The notes: generated by a model from the letters alone, not told the origin. A stretch of DNA of 64,000 nucleotides from Phyllostachys edulis (GCA_036346405.1 CM070548.1:53970279-54034278), one strand, 5' to 3'; shown: positions 34,495 through 46,100, counted from the stretch's first letter. Made by a program: numbers and translations.

Positions 34495-36163
34495 AAGAAT
34501 ATCGATTTTGCAAAGATTTCAAGTTCTTGAGGAATCAGACCGCCAAGGTGATTATCGGACAAATCACTGAAACAACACCCCAAGTTTTTTTGAGAGACAG
34601 ACACACTCAACTCACATGCACACACGTGCACGACCTCTGCACACACTGGGAATTTTTGCGAAGGCACGAGGCCTCACAAAGCGCGGGCACGCGCTTTCCC
34701 ACTAAATGTGCACGCATGTGTGTACCCTATTCCTAATTTATTTGGGTGAGGCGCACTCGGTTCAAACACGGGCGGGCTGCATGCTCAACGGCGCTGCAAG
34801 CCATCCGAGCAACCGCTCGGTCCTCACACCCCAAGTTACTCAATATAGCATCCAAGGAACTAATCGGTAAAAGGTTTCAAGATTAGATCACCGGGTACTT
34901 ACATCTCCATGATACTCCTCAAGTTCCCAAACTCCGCAGGGATGGATAGGCCACTTATATAATTTGATAACAAATTCCTAAAAATGTATGAACATAAGTC
35001 ACTAAGCAACACAGCGAACAAGGAAGAAGATCAGTATGAATATTAACGATTTTTTAAAATTAGAATCAGAATAATTCTTTCAAGTTTATTATAGCGCAAT
35101 TTAAGGTTTAAAACACCTTATAACTTACAAATAAGTCATGCTCTCAAGTTTACGCAACGAATGAGGAATCGTCCCATTTAACTTGTTGCCGTATGCATTG
35201 TCAGAAGGAAAATTAGCACATTACATATATGACATCGCATATAACATAAAAATTTAGAAAGAAGCCATGCTTACAAGCTATTGAGATTCATACATGAACT
35301 TATATTGTCAGGAATTGGTCCTTCTAGGTTGTTGTTTGCACGGTTTCTGTGAAACAAGAGCATTTTATTAACACACTTGGGAAATCATAACAAATACTAA
35401 ATGGTGCCTAAAAGGTACTTACAAGTCAAACAAGCTTGTAAGCTTTCTAAGCTCTGGCAGAATGGACCCACTAAGTTCATTATCATTAAGTTCTCTGAAT
35501 TTAGATATTTTGTCAACAAAGATAGAATAAAAGTTAACCAGAATTTGAATATCCAAAATTGGCAGAAATATTTCCACTTACAAATAATGAAGCATTGACA
35601 TATTACCAAGCTCTGGTGGTATTGGCCCTGTTAATCGATTGCCTTGCATGTCTCTATAAGCACAAGATGTACGATGTTAGTGACTTAGAAATACTCCAAC
35701 ATAAAACTTTCAGAGGTGAATTATCTATCAAGTAAATCCCAAGTAGCTATGAACCATACATTGGGGGAAAAGAAAACTTATAGCTTCTGTATGTCAAGTT
35801 TCCAAGTATCGATGGTATAGGACCGATAATCTGGTTGTAACACGATCTCAAACCGTAAAAGGACATATCAATTATCAATCTTGCACCACCAGCAATGAGG
35901 AAATGCTGCCTCCTTTAATAGTCAACCTATAATCTAGTAAATTTAAGTTCATCATTGGACTTACAAAGATGCGAGAAGCGCCTACATGAGACCAATAACC
36001 GATGGAATGGTACCAAATGAACTTGTTCCCTTGCAAGGACTCGATATAGACAATATGCAAAACTTTTCGAGATAAGTGTTAATTTCATACATAAGTTAAG
36101 AAGATTCATTTCATTTAAAATAATGACCACGTACAGTGTTGCGACTTGTAGGAACCCAATGTC
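34495..36163 (-). pseudogene. Captured ERECTA-family LRR receptor kinase fragment (extracellular LRR exons)
   Basis: Nine exon-sized blocks on the minus strand match consecutive leucine-rich repeats of plant ERECTA kinases. They are 36163-36135 ('GFLQVATL'), 36039-35965 ('LQGNKF'), 35849-35783 ('GPIPSILGNLTY'), 35653-35582 ('QGNRLTGPIPPELGNMS') and 35494-35423 ('ELNDNELSGSI'). The others are 35346-35275 ('ANNNLEGPIPDNISSC'), 35200-35129 ('YGNKLNGTIPHSLRKLESM'), 34978-34903 ('SIPAEFGNLRSIME') and 34566-34495 ('DLSDNHLGGLIPQELE'). Several are exactly 72 bases with GTAAG donors, as in the ERECTA gene. The source kinase controls organ growth and stomatal patterning. No transmembrane or kinase part is present. 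A CAG-to-TAG-like stop and insertions in the second block, and two damaged splice sites, make it a pseudogene. The 34978-34903 exon looks like a fusion of two LRRs. Confidence 0.9.
34587..34825 (-). mobile_element. tRNA-derived SINE in an ERECTA intron
   Basis: About 239 bases are flanked by a perfect 12-base duplication ACACCCCAAGTT (34575-34586 and 34826-34837). On the minus strand it begins GAGGACCGAGCGGTTGCTCG, has a B-box-like GTTTGAACC, and ends in an A-run (plus-strand TTTTTT at 34587). These are hallmarks of tRNA-derived SINEs. It inserted after the gene fragment was captured or was carried along from the source intron. Confidence 0.8.
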
Positions 36164-37541
36164 GTCCCTCGACGCCGATCCGCCGTCGCCACAGTCACAT
36201 GCCACCATGGCACTCAACGCACCCAACCACACCACTCCCTCGCTTCGCTGACAAGAAAGCAAAGGGGAAATAATGGAAACAAAAAAATTCACCAATCCTA
36301 TGAAATAGGCGAGCGAAGGCATCGGAGGAGGGAGGCAGCGCGAAGGCGAGGAAGTGCCTTTTTTGAACCGTCATTGCAGTACAGGTATGTCATAACAGGA
36401 AGGCATCAGAGGAGGGAGGCAACAATTCTATTATGCTTTCATACAGCATTGGAGGAGGGAGGCAGTGCGAAGGCGAGGAAGGCATCAGAGGAGGGAGGCA
36501 GCAATTCTATTATGCTTTCATACAGTCATCATTGCAAAGCAGCGTGCCTTTTTGAACTTCGCGGCGTGGGATCTTGTCTTGAGTAACTGTTCTTGCACCT
36601 TGTTCTTTGCGAACTATAGTGTTGGAGGAAGACACATTAATTAGGCTATTTTGCAATAAGTACAAACTTTGCCATCACAATCACAAAGTATTACATGCAC
36701 ATAAATAGGCTAAGCATAATTTATCTAAATCCAAAATAGAGTAACTAGTTTCAAAAGATGCATGGAACAACGATAATTAAATCAATGGTGGAAAGAAACT
36801 CAACACATAAAATATGTTAATATTTAATTACTTCCTAACAAGCCAAAAGAACAAAAGTGAAATCACCTACTCAAAGAGTGGTGTAGTAAACAAAGAACAT
36901 GTTTGTTACTGAGTGAGCACTGTTATTGTGCCTTCCATTGGCATTTGAAGCATTGATTCGTACCACATTCAACCGTTCACTTCTGCGCATTTTTCCTACA
37001 ATCTGAACTGCTGCTGGGAATACTTATCTAAGAGTAGAGTAGTAGCAGAAGTAGGGAGGGATCGTCGTTGCGGTGACCGACGCGGTACTACGACGGCAAG
37101 GCGAGTACGCTTCGACCCAAAGCCCAAAGGAGAGGAGGCCAGGCGTGGGAACGGAGGGGAGGGGGCCGGGCACGCAGGCGGTGGCTAGGAGTGGATGACG
37201 CAGCACATGAAAAAAATAATGCAATGATGAGAACAATGGTTTTTATCATTAATTAATTAGTAAATCTTCAAATACCATTATAAAATCCAGCAGCAGGTAA
37301 TATCACATCCCATAGATAATGGTAAAAACCAAAGGACTGTGTGAGTTCCATCTAGTAAGACAATATGTAATGATATTGGGTATTAACTTCAATTCCCCTC
37401 ATATGTGAATATTGAAAGGCCTCCACATATGGACAGAGCCTAAATTTTACATTAGAAAAAGTTTTTATGTTTTGCCATTAAAAAATGAAAATAACCCCAA
37501 AACCATTGACATAATTAGAGAAACTATAATAAAAAAAATTA
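36164..37541. other. E4 interior between ERECTA and PRS fragments
   Basis: A minus-strand frame upstream of the first ERECTA block (36230-36164) joins it to unrelated sequence. A duplicated block GAGGAGGGAGGCA..TTCTATTATGCTTTCATACAG lies at 36411-36447 and 36489-36525. A GC-rich stretch lies at 37060-37200. No further gene is recognised. Confidence 0.45.
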
Positions 37542-37711
37542 CCTTCCGTCAGCTTTGGCATAACCAAAATAAGGGATAACTGCAGTAATATTCTTAGCAG
37601 ATGCTCTCCTACAGGCATCAATCATAACCAGAAGTTCCATAAGATTCTCATTTGCTGGAGGACATGTTGGTTGCACAAGGAAAACATCGCAGCCCCTTAA
37701 ACTCTCTTGTA
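37542..37711 (-). pseudogene. Captured ribose-phosphate pyrophosphokinase (PRPP synthetase) exon
   Basis: One exon of 170 bases on the minus strand is open throughout and framed by an AG acceptor and a GTAAT donor. It reads 'LQESLRGCDVFLVQPTCPPA', then 'NENLMELLVMIDACRRASAK' and 'NITAVIPYFGYAKADGR'. This is the ATP/ribose-phosphate-binding region found in all PRPP synthetases (consensus 'IPYFGYARADRK'). The enzyme makes PRPP for nucleotide and His/Trp synthesis. About 57 of some 320-400 residues are present, so this is a fragment, but it shows no stop or frame shift. Possible upstream exons at 37770-37835, 38050-38115 and 38177-38262 have splice-like borders, but I cannot match them to PRS. 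Confidence 0.92.
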
Positions 37712-38535
37712 ACTAAACATATATTTGAGTCATAAAAGTTGACAAGAAAATATACTTTCTTACCTTTCTTTTGGGGTACGACCGGTAAACAAAGAAAGCT
37801 AGCTTAATTTCTCCATACATTGGCATCCTAGAAAGGATGAATAGTAGTAATGCATAAATAAGAGGTGAATTTTAAAATAGGAAGAAAAAGGCAAGCAAGG
37901 ATAATTGAATTGACCAAGAGATGACGCTCTCAAAGGCTATCACCATGGCCACAATAATCCTGGAGACATTCACAAACAGGACAGTAAATCGACCAAAAAT
38001 GTACCATGCAAGAATTGGAGGATTCTATATGCGCTATTGCAATGAAGAGAAAGAGCAAGAAGAATGTACCTTGGCACATGTAAATTCTCCAGCCCCTTCT
38101 ACAATATCAGTAAGAATGCTGATGTAATAGGGTGCCAAAATACAATATCAGTAAGAACACTGATGTACTAACCTCAATGATGGAATTGTTCTCATATACA
38201 TGACATATTGGAAACTGCCTTCCTACTATAACAACTGATCCTGAGAATGTGTCTTTCACCTGAAGAAGTTGAAAGTAACATTCTTAATCAGTATAAAGTA
38301 GTAAACACACTGTATCAGCAAAGTTTCCTTTGTCATCTCAAGTAACAATCCTGAAGAATTGCAAAACAGTATAAGAGTCGGACACCATTTAGGTGAACTA
38401 CAAATATATAACTAACAAAAGATATACATACTTTCAGGAGTGATTTCTTGAAAATGAGAAATCGATCTATTGAGGCATAAATGATACCACAACTCAACAA
38501 GCAACAATTAACAAGATATTTAACAAACTGAAGCC
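37712..38535 (-). other. E4 segment upstream of the PRS exon, unrecognised exon-like pieces
   Basis: On the minus strand, 38262-38177 reads 'VKDTFSGSVVIVGRQFP' between AG and GT, and 38115-38050 reads 'LTDIVEGAGEFTCAK' before GTACAT. These look like exons of a captured gene, but the source is unknown to me. They may belong to PRS 5' exons or to a third gene. Confidence 0.35.
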
Positions 38536-38539
38536 ATGG

Positions 38540-38930
38540 GAGTAGCGGCGGCCGGAGAGGCCGGCGGCGCTTGGAGGAGGGCGGCCGGGGAGGACAGCGG
38601 TGCTAGGAGGAGGGCGGCCTGGGAGGAGGACCGGCCGAGGAGGAAGGGCGGCTGGGGAGGATGGCGGCGCTAGGAGGGAGGGGTGGCTGGGGAGGAGGGC
38701 GGTTGGGAGCACAGTCGGCAGGGGAGGAGGGTGGCTTGGGAGGAGGGGTGGCCAGGGAGGTGGGGCGGCGCTAGGAGGAGGGCGGTTGGGGAGGTGGGGC
38801 GGCACTGGGAGATGAGGCGACAGGGAGGTGCGGCGGCGCTGGGAGGAATGGGGGAGGAGGGCGGCCGGGGAGGTGGGTGGTCGGGGGAAAGGAGGGAGGC
38901 GCTGGGAGAGATTTCAGACGAAGGTGCGGT
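38540..38930. repeat. G-rich imperfect repeat region near the E4 right end
   Basis: Units like GAGGAGGGCGGCCGGGGAGG repeat irregularly for almost 400 bases. A similar region lies near the right end of E3 (41500-41665). In both cases a GGGATAAGGTT-type sequence follows. On the minus strand this is C-rich and lies upstream of the captured exons, where a promoter would be expected. Confidence 0.7.
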
Positions 38931-39106
38931 CAGGAATTTGGGATAAGGTTTCAGAGGGAAGGAATTCGTCTTGGCGCCTCAGTCATCTATTTTTCTGCGT
39001 CAGCGCGCCCAAAGGTTGGTTATTATTCCCGGTTGGGGCTCCTCTTTTTTTTCCATTGATGGCAATAAAAGAGATTCTATTTCTACACTGTATGCATTGT
39101 ATTTTT

Positions 39107-39285
39107 AATATATATGTGAGCAACACATATTATATGATGCCATGAGACTCTTCAACACACTTTTCCGTAATGAGTGAACTATATGTTGCAAAGAGCCCCA
39201 ACAACATATAGTATGTGATGCAAAAACATTGCAACTACAACACATAGCCCATGTGTTGTAGACAATGTGTTGTATATAGTCAGTC
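39107..39285. repeat. E4 right subterminal array
   Basis: GCAACACATA, ATGTGTTG and related units recur up to the right end of E4 and mirror the left array. Confidence 0.75.
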
Positions 39286-39296
39286 CTGTTGTAGTG

Positions 39297-40798
39297 TCGC
39301 GAGCTCGCGGAGTGTGGCATCCTTCCATGTGTAAATCTGAACTTCATCTTTTGGCTCCTTCCCTCTCACAGCAAACTCTTCATTTTGGTGATGGCCACCA
39401 ACCTGAAAATAAACCACTAGAATTAGTTTTCTGCATTACTGAGTATTTCTTTAACGATGTGTGGTCTGTACTAAAAAGACATTGTTCAGAAGTCAGAACT
39501 ATTACAAAAGGCAAAAGGATGGACAAAATAAAGATCATTATTTATTTTTGCAGATCACCCACATGAATGTCCGACTTCTAAAGTACTACATGCTTACTAT
39601 CATGCTTTCGGGATGGACTAATAAGTAAGAATAGTCAGTAGCTAACTTCAAAAACCAAAATAGAGAATCCAAAGGCTTAAAAGAATAACACCCATCGATC
39701 TAGTGTTACTTTTCAAATTTAAGGTGGTGAACACAACAAGAGCAAACTAAATACTTTCTCTCAAATTGAGCTCACAGTTATGTCCAACACCAACAGAACA
39801 CTAAATCCTTCAAAGAATGTACATCTAAGGTGTGTAAGTTGCCAATTTTAAACGGCATGACATGTTAGCGTGCTCACCAACTATTGAATATTTGAATTGC
39901 AGGCCCTTTCAACCATGACAAATAGGTTAGTGCTATTAATTAAGATTTATTTGAAATATGTAATCTATCTGTTTCAGAGTTCTTCAAGAATAGGTAGTTA
40001 AATTATGTTTGTTTTCCTTTTGGCCACTAATTAGCTAGGCTTCATGTCGAACTAAAACTATAGTGCCTCTCAGAAAAAAGAAAAACTAATATTATAATAG
40101 ATACATTCTTGGGTTTACTACCGTATTATTGATTACTGCTAGTTAATGTTACCGATTAAGCACCTACTCAAGTGCATTTCAACTCACAGTGCCATAACGG
40201 ATGGGCTGATCTATACAATTCCACCAAGGCACCACAACATATACATCCATAAGAATGCACACCACAAATAAACTGGTAACAAACCATGTTTTAGTACCAT
40301 TATTCGGATAGCGACCTACTTTCCAATTACTTTGCTATCGACTATTCATACCACAAAATCCATTCGAAGGTTGCAGCAGTATGTAAACAAGTTAATCAAG
40401 AGCACTAAAAGTTCTATTGACAGTGAACACACTAAAAAGAACTATCAACCAACACGGAGAAACACACATACAAATGACAAAAAAGAAGAAGACATGAGCA
40501 TGCTTACCTTTGTGAAAACCCGGAGCAAGAGAGGACAGGTCTGCACAAGAACCAGATAACCAGTAAGTAATCAAGCAGTCTGTCACATTCCTCCAACTTC
40601 AAAACCTAACCTAACCTAATGCTGTTGAATTGCATACTAGTATCTATCGACTATTCGTCCAGTGCATCGTTAGGGACACGGAGACCTGACCTTCTCGCCA
40701 TCAATGGGTTCGAGGCGGGTGCGAGGCATGGGAGGAGGGCCCCGATGCTGCATCGGCGGCCCTGGCCGTGGCATCATCGGCATCTCGCCCATGCCTGC
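39297..40798 (-). pseudogene. Captured SAP18 fragment in E3 (three exons)
   Basis: Exon 1 (about 40798-40691) reads 'MGEMPMMPRPGPPMQHRG' and 'TRLEPIDGEK'. Exon 2 (40540-40508, 33 bases) reads 'TCPLLLRVFTK'. Exon 3 (39402-39297) reads 'VGGHHQNEEFAVRGKEPK' and 'DEVQIYTWKDATLRELA'. Splice signals are intact (GTCAG, GTAAGC donors; GTGCAG, TTTCAG acceptors) and the frame is kept over both junctions. SAP18 is the 18 kDa Sin3-associated protein, part of histone deacetylase and splicing-related complexes. About half of the roughly 150-residue protein is present; the C-terminal half is absent. Exon 3 ends at the E4 insertion. The first codon may be changed, since 'ATC GCA GGC ATG' precedes the apparent start. 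Confidence 0.93.
39403..40507 (-). other. SAP18 intron 2 (captured)
   Basis: AT-rich sequence between exons 2 and 3 of the SAP18 fragment, about 1.1 kb, without other genes. Its retention shows that capture happened at the DNA level, not through a spliced RNA. Confidence 0.7.
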
Positions 40799-41893
40799 GA
40801 TCTCTCCTCAACAAGAAGAAGGCTCTGCCAATATCAAAACAAGAAGATAGGTGCGAATCAGGAGATGCAAATCAAGAACGAATCTATTTGCAATTTTGTT
40901 CCCCAAGTGAAGAATCGCTAGCTAACTAAGAAGCAAAGAATTGGGCACGCTAACCTACTCTGCTACTGCGAGTCCGTTAGCAAGTGAAGGCTCTTGCCAT
41001 CACCTTAGATTCTGCACAGGAGTGGCGGGGTGGTAAGGGGTGGGGAGGGGTCCGCGGGGTGGCCATACGTGCGCTAGTTTCTTCGCAGAAGGCAACCAAC
41101 TCCTAAAACCAAAACAAAACAGAGCCCCACGGCCTTACGCCCTTACCAGACCATCGAATCTTGGGAGCAAGAAGACGACACTAAACAAGAACACACGAAA
41201 CAAACCTACCTGTAGAGCGGATCAGCGTCGCCCTCGGAGGTGGCCATTGCCTCGGCAGCGACTCCCCCTACCCTGAGCTGTGCCTCCCACCCATATCCAA
41301 CGACCGGCGCTACGCCGCTGAGACTCACCTCTGAGCTACGCCTCTCACCCGGATCTAATGCCCCAAGCCTCAATGCCCTGGGCCTCCCCTGCTCCGTCTC
41401 CCGCCTGGATCTGGCACCCTGGCCTCACCTACTCCGCCTCGGCTACTCGACGCCACCCCGAGCTCTGAGCGCCACCTTGAGCCGCCTTGCACCTGATACG
41501 CACAACAGGAGAGGGTGCTGGGAGTAGGGGCAGCCAGGGAAGAGGGCGGCCGGAGAGGAGGGCGGCGCTGGGAGCTGGAAGGGGTGGTGCTGGGAGGAAG
41601 GGTAGCCAAGGAGGAGGGGTAGCGTTGGGAGAAGGGTTGTCGGGGAGAAGGAGGCGCTGGGAGAGGAATGGTTTCAGAAATTTGGGGATAAGGTTCATGG
41701 TCCACTAGTATTCGTGGGGTTAACAGGTGAGTTGAGTGGGTTAGTGTTTGCTAAATGGGCTGGGCTCTAAATGTTGGGACATATTCTAGAACGTCTTAAG
41801 AAACGTCTTTATGTGCTATCTGATTATGGGTGTAGAGACACAATAAAATGCGTCTAAATAAAAACATCCCTAATAGACTATTTTGTTGTAGTG
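40799..41893. other. E3 right-end region
   Basis: Sequence upstream of SAP18 exon 1. It includes CG-rich DNA (41220-41490), a G-rich repeat like that of E4 (41500-41665), and a subterminal zone with ACGTCTT and GCGTCTA units from about 41780 to the terminus. No further gene is recognised. Confidence 0.6.
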
Positions 41894-41896
41894 AGG

Positions 41897-42159
41897 AAGC
41901 ACAGCAGGAAGGACATGGGGAGGCGCGGCAATCGACAGCGCACCAGGCGATGTGCACGGGAGTAGCACAGTAATGGGGGCTTCGGTTTGGGGGGAGAAGA
42001 AAAGAGAGGAGAGGGTGGGGAAGGAAGAGGGGGTGCTGCTCCCATTTTACAGAAGGAAGGGAGGAAGGAGCAAGCAAGGTGAGCTGCTGCTGCCTATAGC
42101 GGCATGGGGGCGAATGGAGATGGTGTGGCGAGCAGGAGGCATGTGCGGCAAGGGATGGG
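41897..42159. other. Host segment between E3 and E5
   Basis: Purine-rich sequence that continues the segment ending at 23103. It contains no gene that I can name. On the minus strand TGTAAAATGGGAGCAGC (about 42050-42034) resembles the LTR promoter area at 45300, so it may be old LTR DNA. Confidence 0.35.
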
Positions 42160-42382
42160 CACTACTACAGAAAAGGCCTTCACAGACGGTTCAAAAACGT
42201 TATCAAAGACGGTTTCTTGAGCCGTTTGAGTTTATGGGTCAGTGATGACATGAGGTCATCACAGACGGTTTGAAAACCGTCTGTGATGCATACTATCACA
42301 GACGGTTTGACCACAAACGATCTGTGATGATCGATATATCCTGAGCGGTTTGTGGTCAAACCGCTCTGTGATAATCTTTCTC

Positions 42383-43396
<1,014 letters not shown>

Positions 43397-43950
43397 TTAG
43401 GAATGGAATGGTAGGACGTACCTAGGACGCAAAGTAGGAGAACTTGACCAGCATGAACACAATTACACAGACAAATGTGAAATGAATGGCGAGAAGCAAC
43501 AGATGATATCTTTACAAAATGACAAATCAACAAATAAGTTATAACATACATATCATACATTTTATACATCTATTTTTGCAAATCATCAATCATACATATC
43601 AACAGCCCATGGTTCACCAAGCAAGTTTCCACTATCAATAGCAAACAACACTTGACACTTCTGAATAAGTCATAACTCATAACAATATAACATATCAACA
43701 ACCCAATAAGTCATAACATATATATCAACAACCCATACATATCAATAGAAGAGACAACACTTGACACTTCAATACTTCAATAGCGCATAACACTTACATT
43801 CAATTCACTCATTCAAAGAATCAAGACAAGTGCACAATCATTGCATTCATTTATATTTATGATTTCTCTACTTCTCTCTGCATGTATGTATTACACATTT
43901 ACACTTCTCTGCAACTCTTCATCTATGTATGTATTACACATTTAGCATCT

Positions 43951-45163
43951 GGGCTCTGGCCAATGGCCATCACCATCAGCATCAACCAACAACCAGACAA
44001 CATCAAGAAGACAAGAAGGGGACTTACGCATTAGTGGGAGAGCTGAAGAGGTTGGAGGCACGAGGGAGGTCCGAGGTAGCGCAACGAGCCATGGGGTGGT
44101 GCATAGGGCCAGAGCATGGGGCAACAAGGAGCAGGAGCATGGGGAGGTGGTGCTGGGCTTGCTGGCAATGTGCAGTAGCAGCAGCAGGCGGCATGGGAGG
44201 TGGCATGCGGGATGGGAGGCCAGGGCACAAGGCTTGGGGTGGCAGCAGGAATCCCGGGCGGGAAAACCGGCGAGAAAATAGGCATGGCGTAGTGGGAAAA
44301 AGGGTGGTGGCATGGGCTGCCATGGCGCTTAGAGGGATGGAGGACAGAGAAAAAGAAATCAGCTTGGTTGGAAGATGAGCAGGGAAAGGTGAAGAGAGAA
44401 AAGAAAAAGGAGAGGGAATAAAGAAAAATCCAAAAAATAAATAAATCCAAAAATTTCAAGAAAATTTTATAAACTACTTGGGAACTTGAATAGATAAAAT
44501 AAAATATTTTTGGATTTTTTGAAGTATATTTTAATCAATTAAAATGTTTTTCCTTCAAAAATTCAATTTTAAGCTTTAAATTAAATCGATAAAATACAAA
44601 TGATTATTTTTATTTTTAAAGATTCAAAAGGAATACCCACTTTAATTTAAATAATTTAAATTAAATTTTACAACAAATAAAATAATTTTTGTGAAGATGA
44701 AAAAAATAAAAAGCATCAAGTTACAAGAAATAAAGACAAACTTGAATAAAATCCAAGAAACCCAAAAAATCTAATAAATTAATTTTGAATATAATTAATG
44801 TTTTATTTAATCATTGAAAATGTTTTCATTTTCTGAAGTTTCAATTTAAGCTTAACTTAATTCAACAAAATGCTAATGGTTCATTTTATAACTAAAGCTT
44901 TAAAAAGACTCGCAATACGTAAAAAGCGAAAAGAAATAAAAAGCAACTCCACAGAAAAATAACCATGTCTTGGAAAAAGGAATTCCAAGATAAAACCAGA
45001 AAATCAAATAAGACAATTTTTATTTAATTGAAGTTTGATTTACTCACATTAAATTTGTTTTTAATTTCTAAAATTTCAAATTAAACTTTAAAAATTCAGG
45101 ATAAATCAAACAGTTATTTTTATTTTGAAAATTTGAAAAACTCCCAAAAATTGGGATGTAACA
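43951..45163 (-). repeat. Minus-strand gypsy-type LTR (LTR B), left limit uncertain
   Basis: Read leftward from 45163 it begins TGTTACATCCCAATTTT, a start like that of Tekay/RIRE3-type LTRs in this window. A long AT-rich U3 follows (to about 44400), then a C-rich stretch with CTCTCTTC (44400-43990) and a splice donor-like GCGTAAGTCC near 44028. The distal end was not identified. It is probably a truncated or solo LTR. Confidence 0.5.
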
Positions 45164-45745
45164 GGTGACATTAGAGGCGGTGGCGTCGCTCGGTGGCCGG
45201 CGACGAAAAGCTTCTATTGTGGCCGGTCGAGAGGGAGAGGGGGGAGGAAACCCCGGGGGTGGGATGAGAATGATGAGGGGCATGGGATGCTCCCATTTAT
45301 CGGGGCAAAGGGGTGCAAAAGCCTAAATCTGATTTTTGATGATTTAACAATTTCAGAATTTGAGATAAATTAATTTGGCATTTAGAAAATAGCAAATTGA
45401 GTTAAAAAAATTCTAGAAAAATTGACAAAAATTCCTAAAATTATTTTTAACTTAATAAAATTATTTCCAACTTAAAGTTGGCTTTTATTTTTGCACATAA
45501 ATTATTTTTAATTTCTAGAAAATAGGAAAAACCTTTTAAAATCTAGAAAATTCAAGAAATTAATTAAATTTTCCTTTTCAACTATAAATCCAATAAAAAC
45601 CTAGAAAACTCAATAAATTTTATTTTTGACTTTTAAAATTTAAGAAATTCAAGAAAAGCATTAAAACTCTTTTAAATTTTCGTAAAATCCAATAAAATAA
45701 TAACTTTATTGATTTTATTTTGGTAACATAACTTGGGATGTTACA
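45164..45745 (-). repeat. Minus-strand gypsy-type LTR segment (LTR A)
   Basis: It begins at 45745 (complement TGTAACATCCCAAGTTATG) and runs left through AT-rich U3 to a TATA-like GATAAATGGGAG (about 45304-45293) and a C-rich leader. It is cut at 45164 by LTR B. LTR B therefore inserted into LTR A, or the two were joined by recombination. Confidence 0.6.
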
Positions 45746-46100
45746 CAACTGAGGAGGACGGAGGAAGCACAAGGCGGGGTGGAGAGGGGACGGGGTGGAT
45801 GGGCAGCGGTAGAGTGGACGGGGAGAGGATGGGGATCAGGAGGAAGGGGCCTGGACTTCATGGGCCGCATGAGCCAAATGAGCCACGTGAACTATTCGTG
45901 AGTGGCTTCAGCTCGGTTCATTTTTTGTGAGCTGAAGAAGGGGCTCGACTTGGCTTGAAATTTCACGAGCCTGAGCCGAGCTGGCTCGAGCTCGTTACGA
46001 GTTGAGCTGGCCCGCAAGCCTCGAGCTATTTTTCCAACCCTATCTTGAAGTGACCCACTTTGTCCATAAATAAGAAATGACTCCATCATTGTTTACCTAA
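45746..46100. other. Region upstream of the Harbinger genes
   Basis: GGA-rich DNA (45746-45850) is followed by a GCTCG-rich stretch (45905-46025) with GGCTCGAGCTCGTTACGAG-type units, as seen in the subterminal DNA of several plant DNA transposons. No gene is recognised. The left terminus of the Harbinger element was expected here but not found. Confidence 0.45.

Larger units (their letters stand above)
33224..39296 (-). mobile_element. CACTA transposon E4 (Pack-CACTA with ERECTA, PRS and TNP1 fragments), 6.07 kb
   Basis: The left terminus is CACTACTACATGACTGAC. The right terminus is the complement of CACTACAACAGGACTGAC. The target duplication TCG lies at 33221-33223 and 39297-39299. Subterminal arrays are built on GCAACACA/TGTGTTG. 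The minus strand carries, in transcription order, a G/C-rich repeat region, a PRS exon, ERECTA exons and a TNP1-like exon, so all captured pieces share one strand. E4 is inserted in the SAP18 fragment of E3, which makes it younger than E3. Confidence 0.9.
23104..41893 (-). mobile_element. CACTA transposon E3 (Pack-CACTA carrying SAP18 exons), split by an LTR element and by E4
   Basis: The left terminus is CACTACAACACAAAAGCC at 23104. The right terminus is GGCATCCC-free CTATTTTGTTGTAGTG ending at 41893; its complement CACTACAACAAAATAG matches. The target duplication AGG lies at 23101-23103 and 41894-41896. After subtracting the LTR element and E4, about 3.9 kb remains. Subterminal DNA on both sides has GACGT/ACGTC-type units. 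It contains three SAP18 exons on the minus strand but no transposase, so it depends on an enzyme supplied in trans. Strand is given by the captured gene. Confidence 0.88.

Noticed and set aside
38494..38946. Gly/Arg-rich and Pro-rich frames
   Set aside because: They follow from the G-rich imperfect repeat; all frames on both strands look open for the same reason.
44031..44459. 142-codon minus-strand frame rich in Pro, Ser and Phe
   Set aside because: It falls in the C-rich leader of a minus-strand LTR; similar frames occur in the other LTRs.
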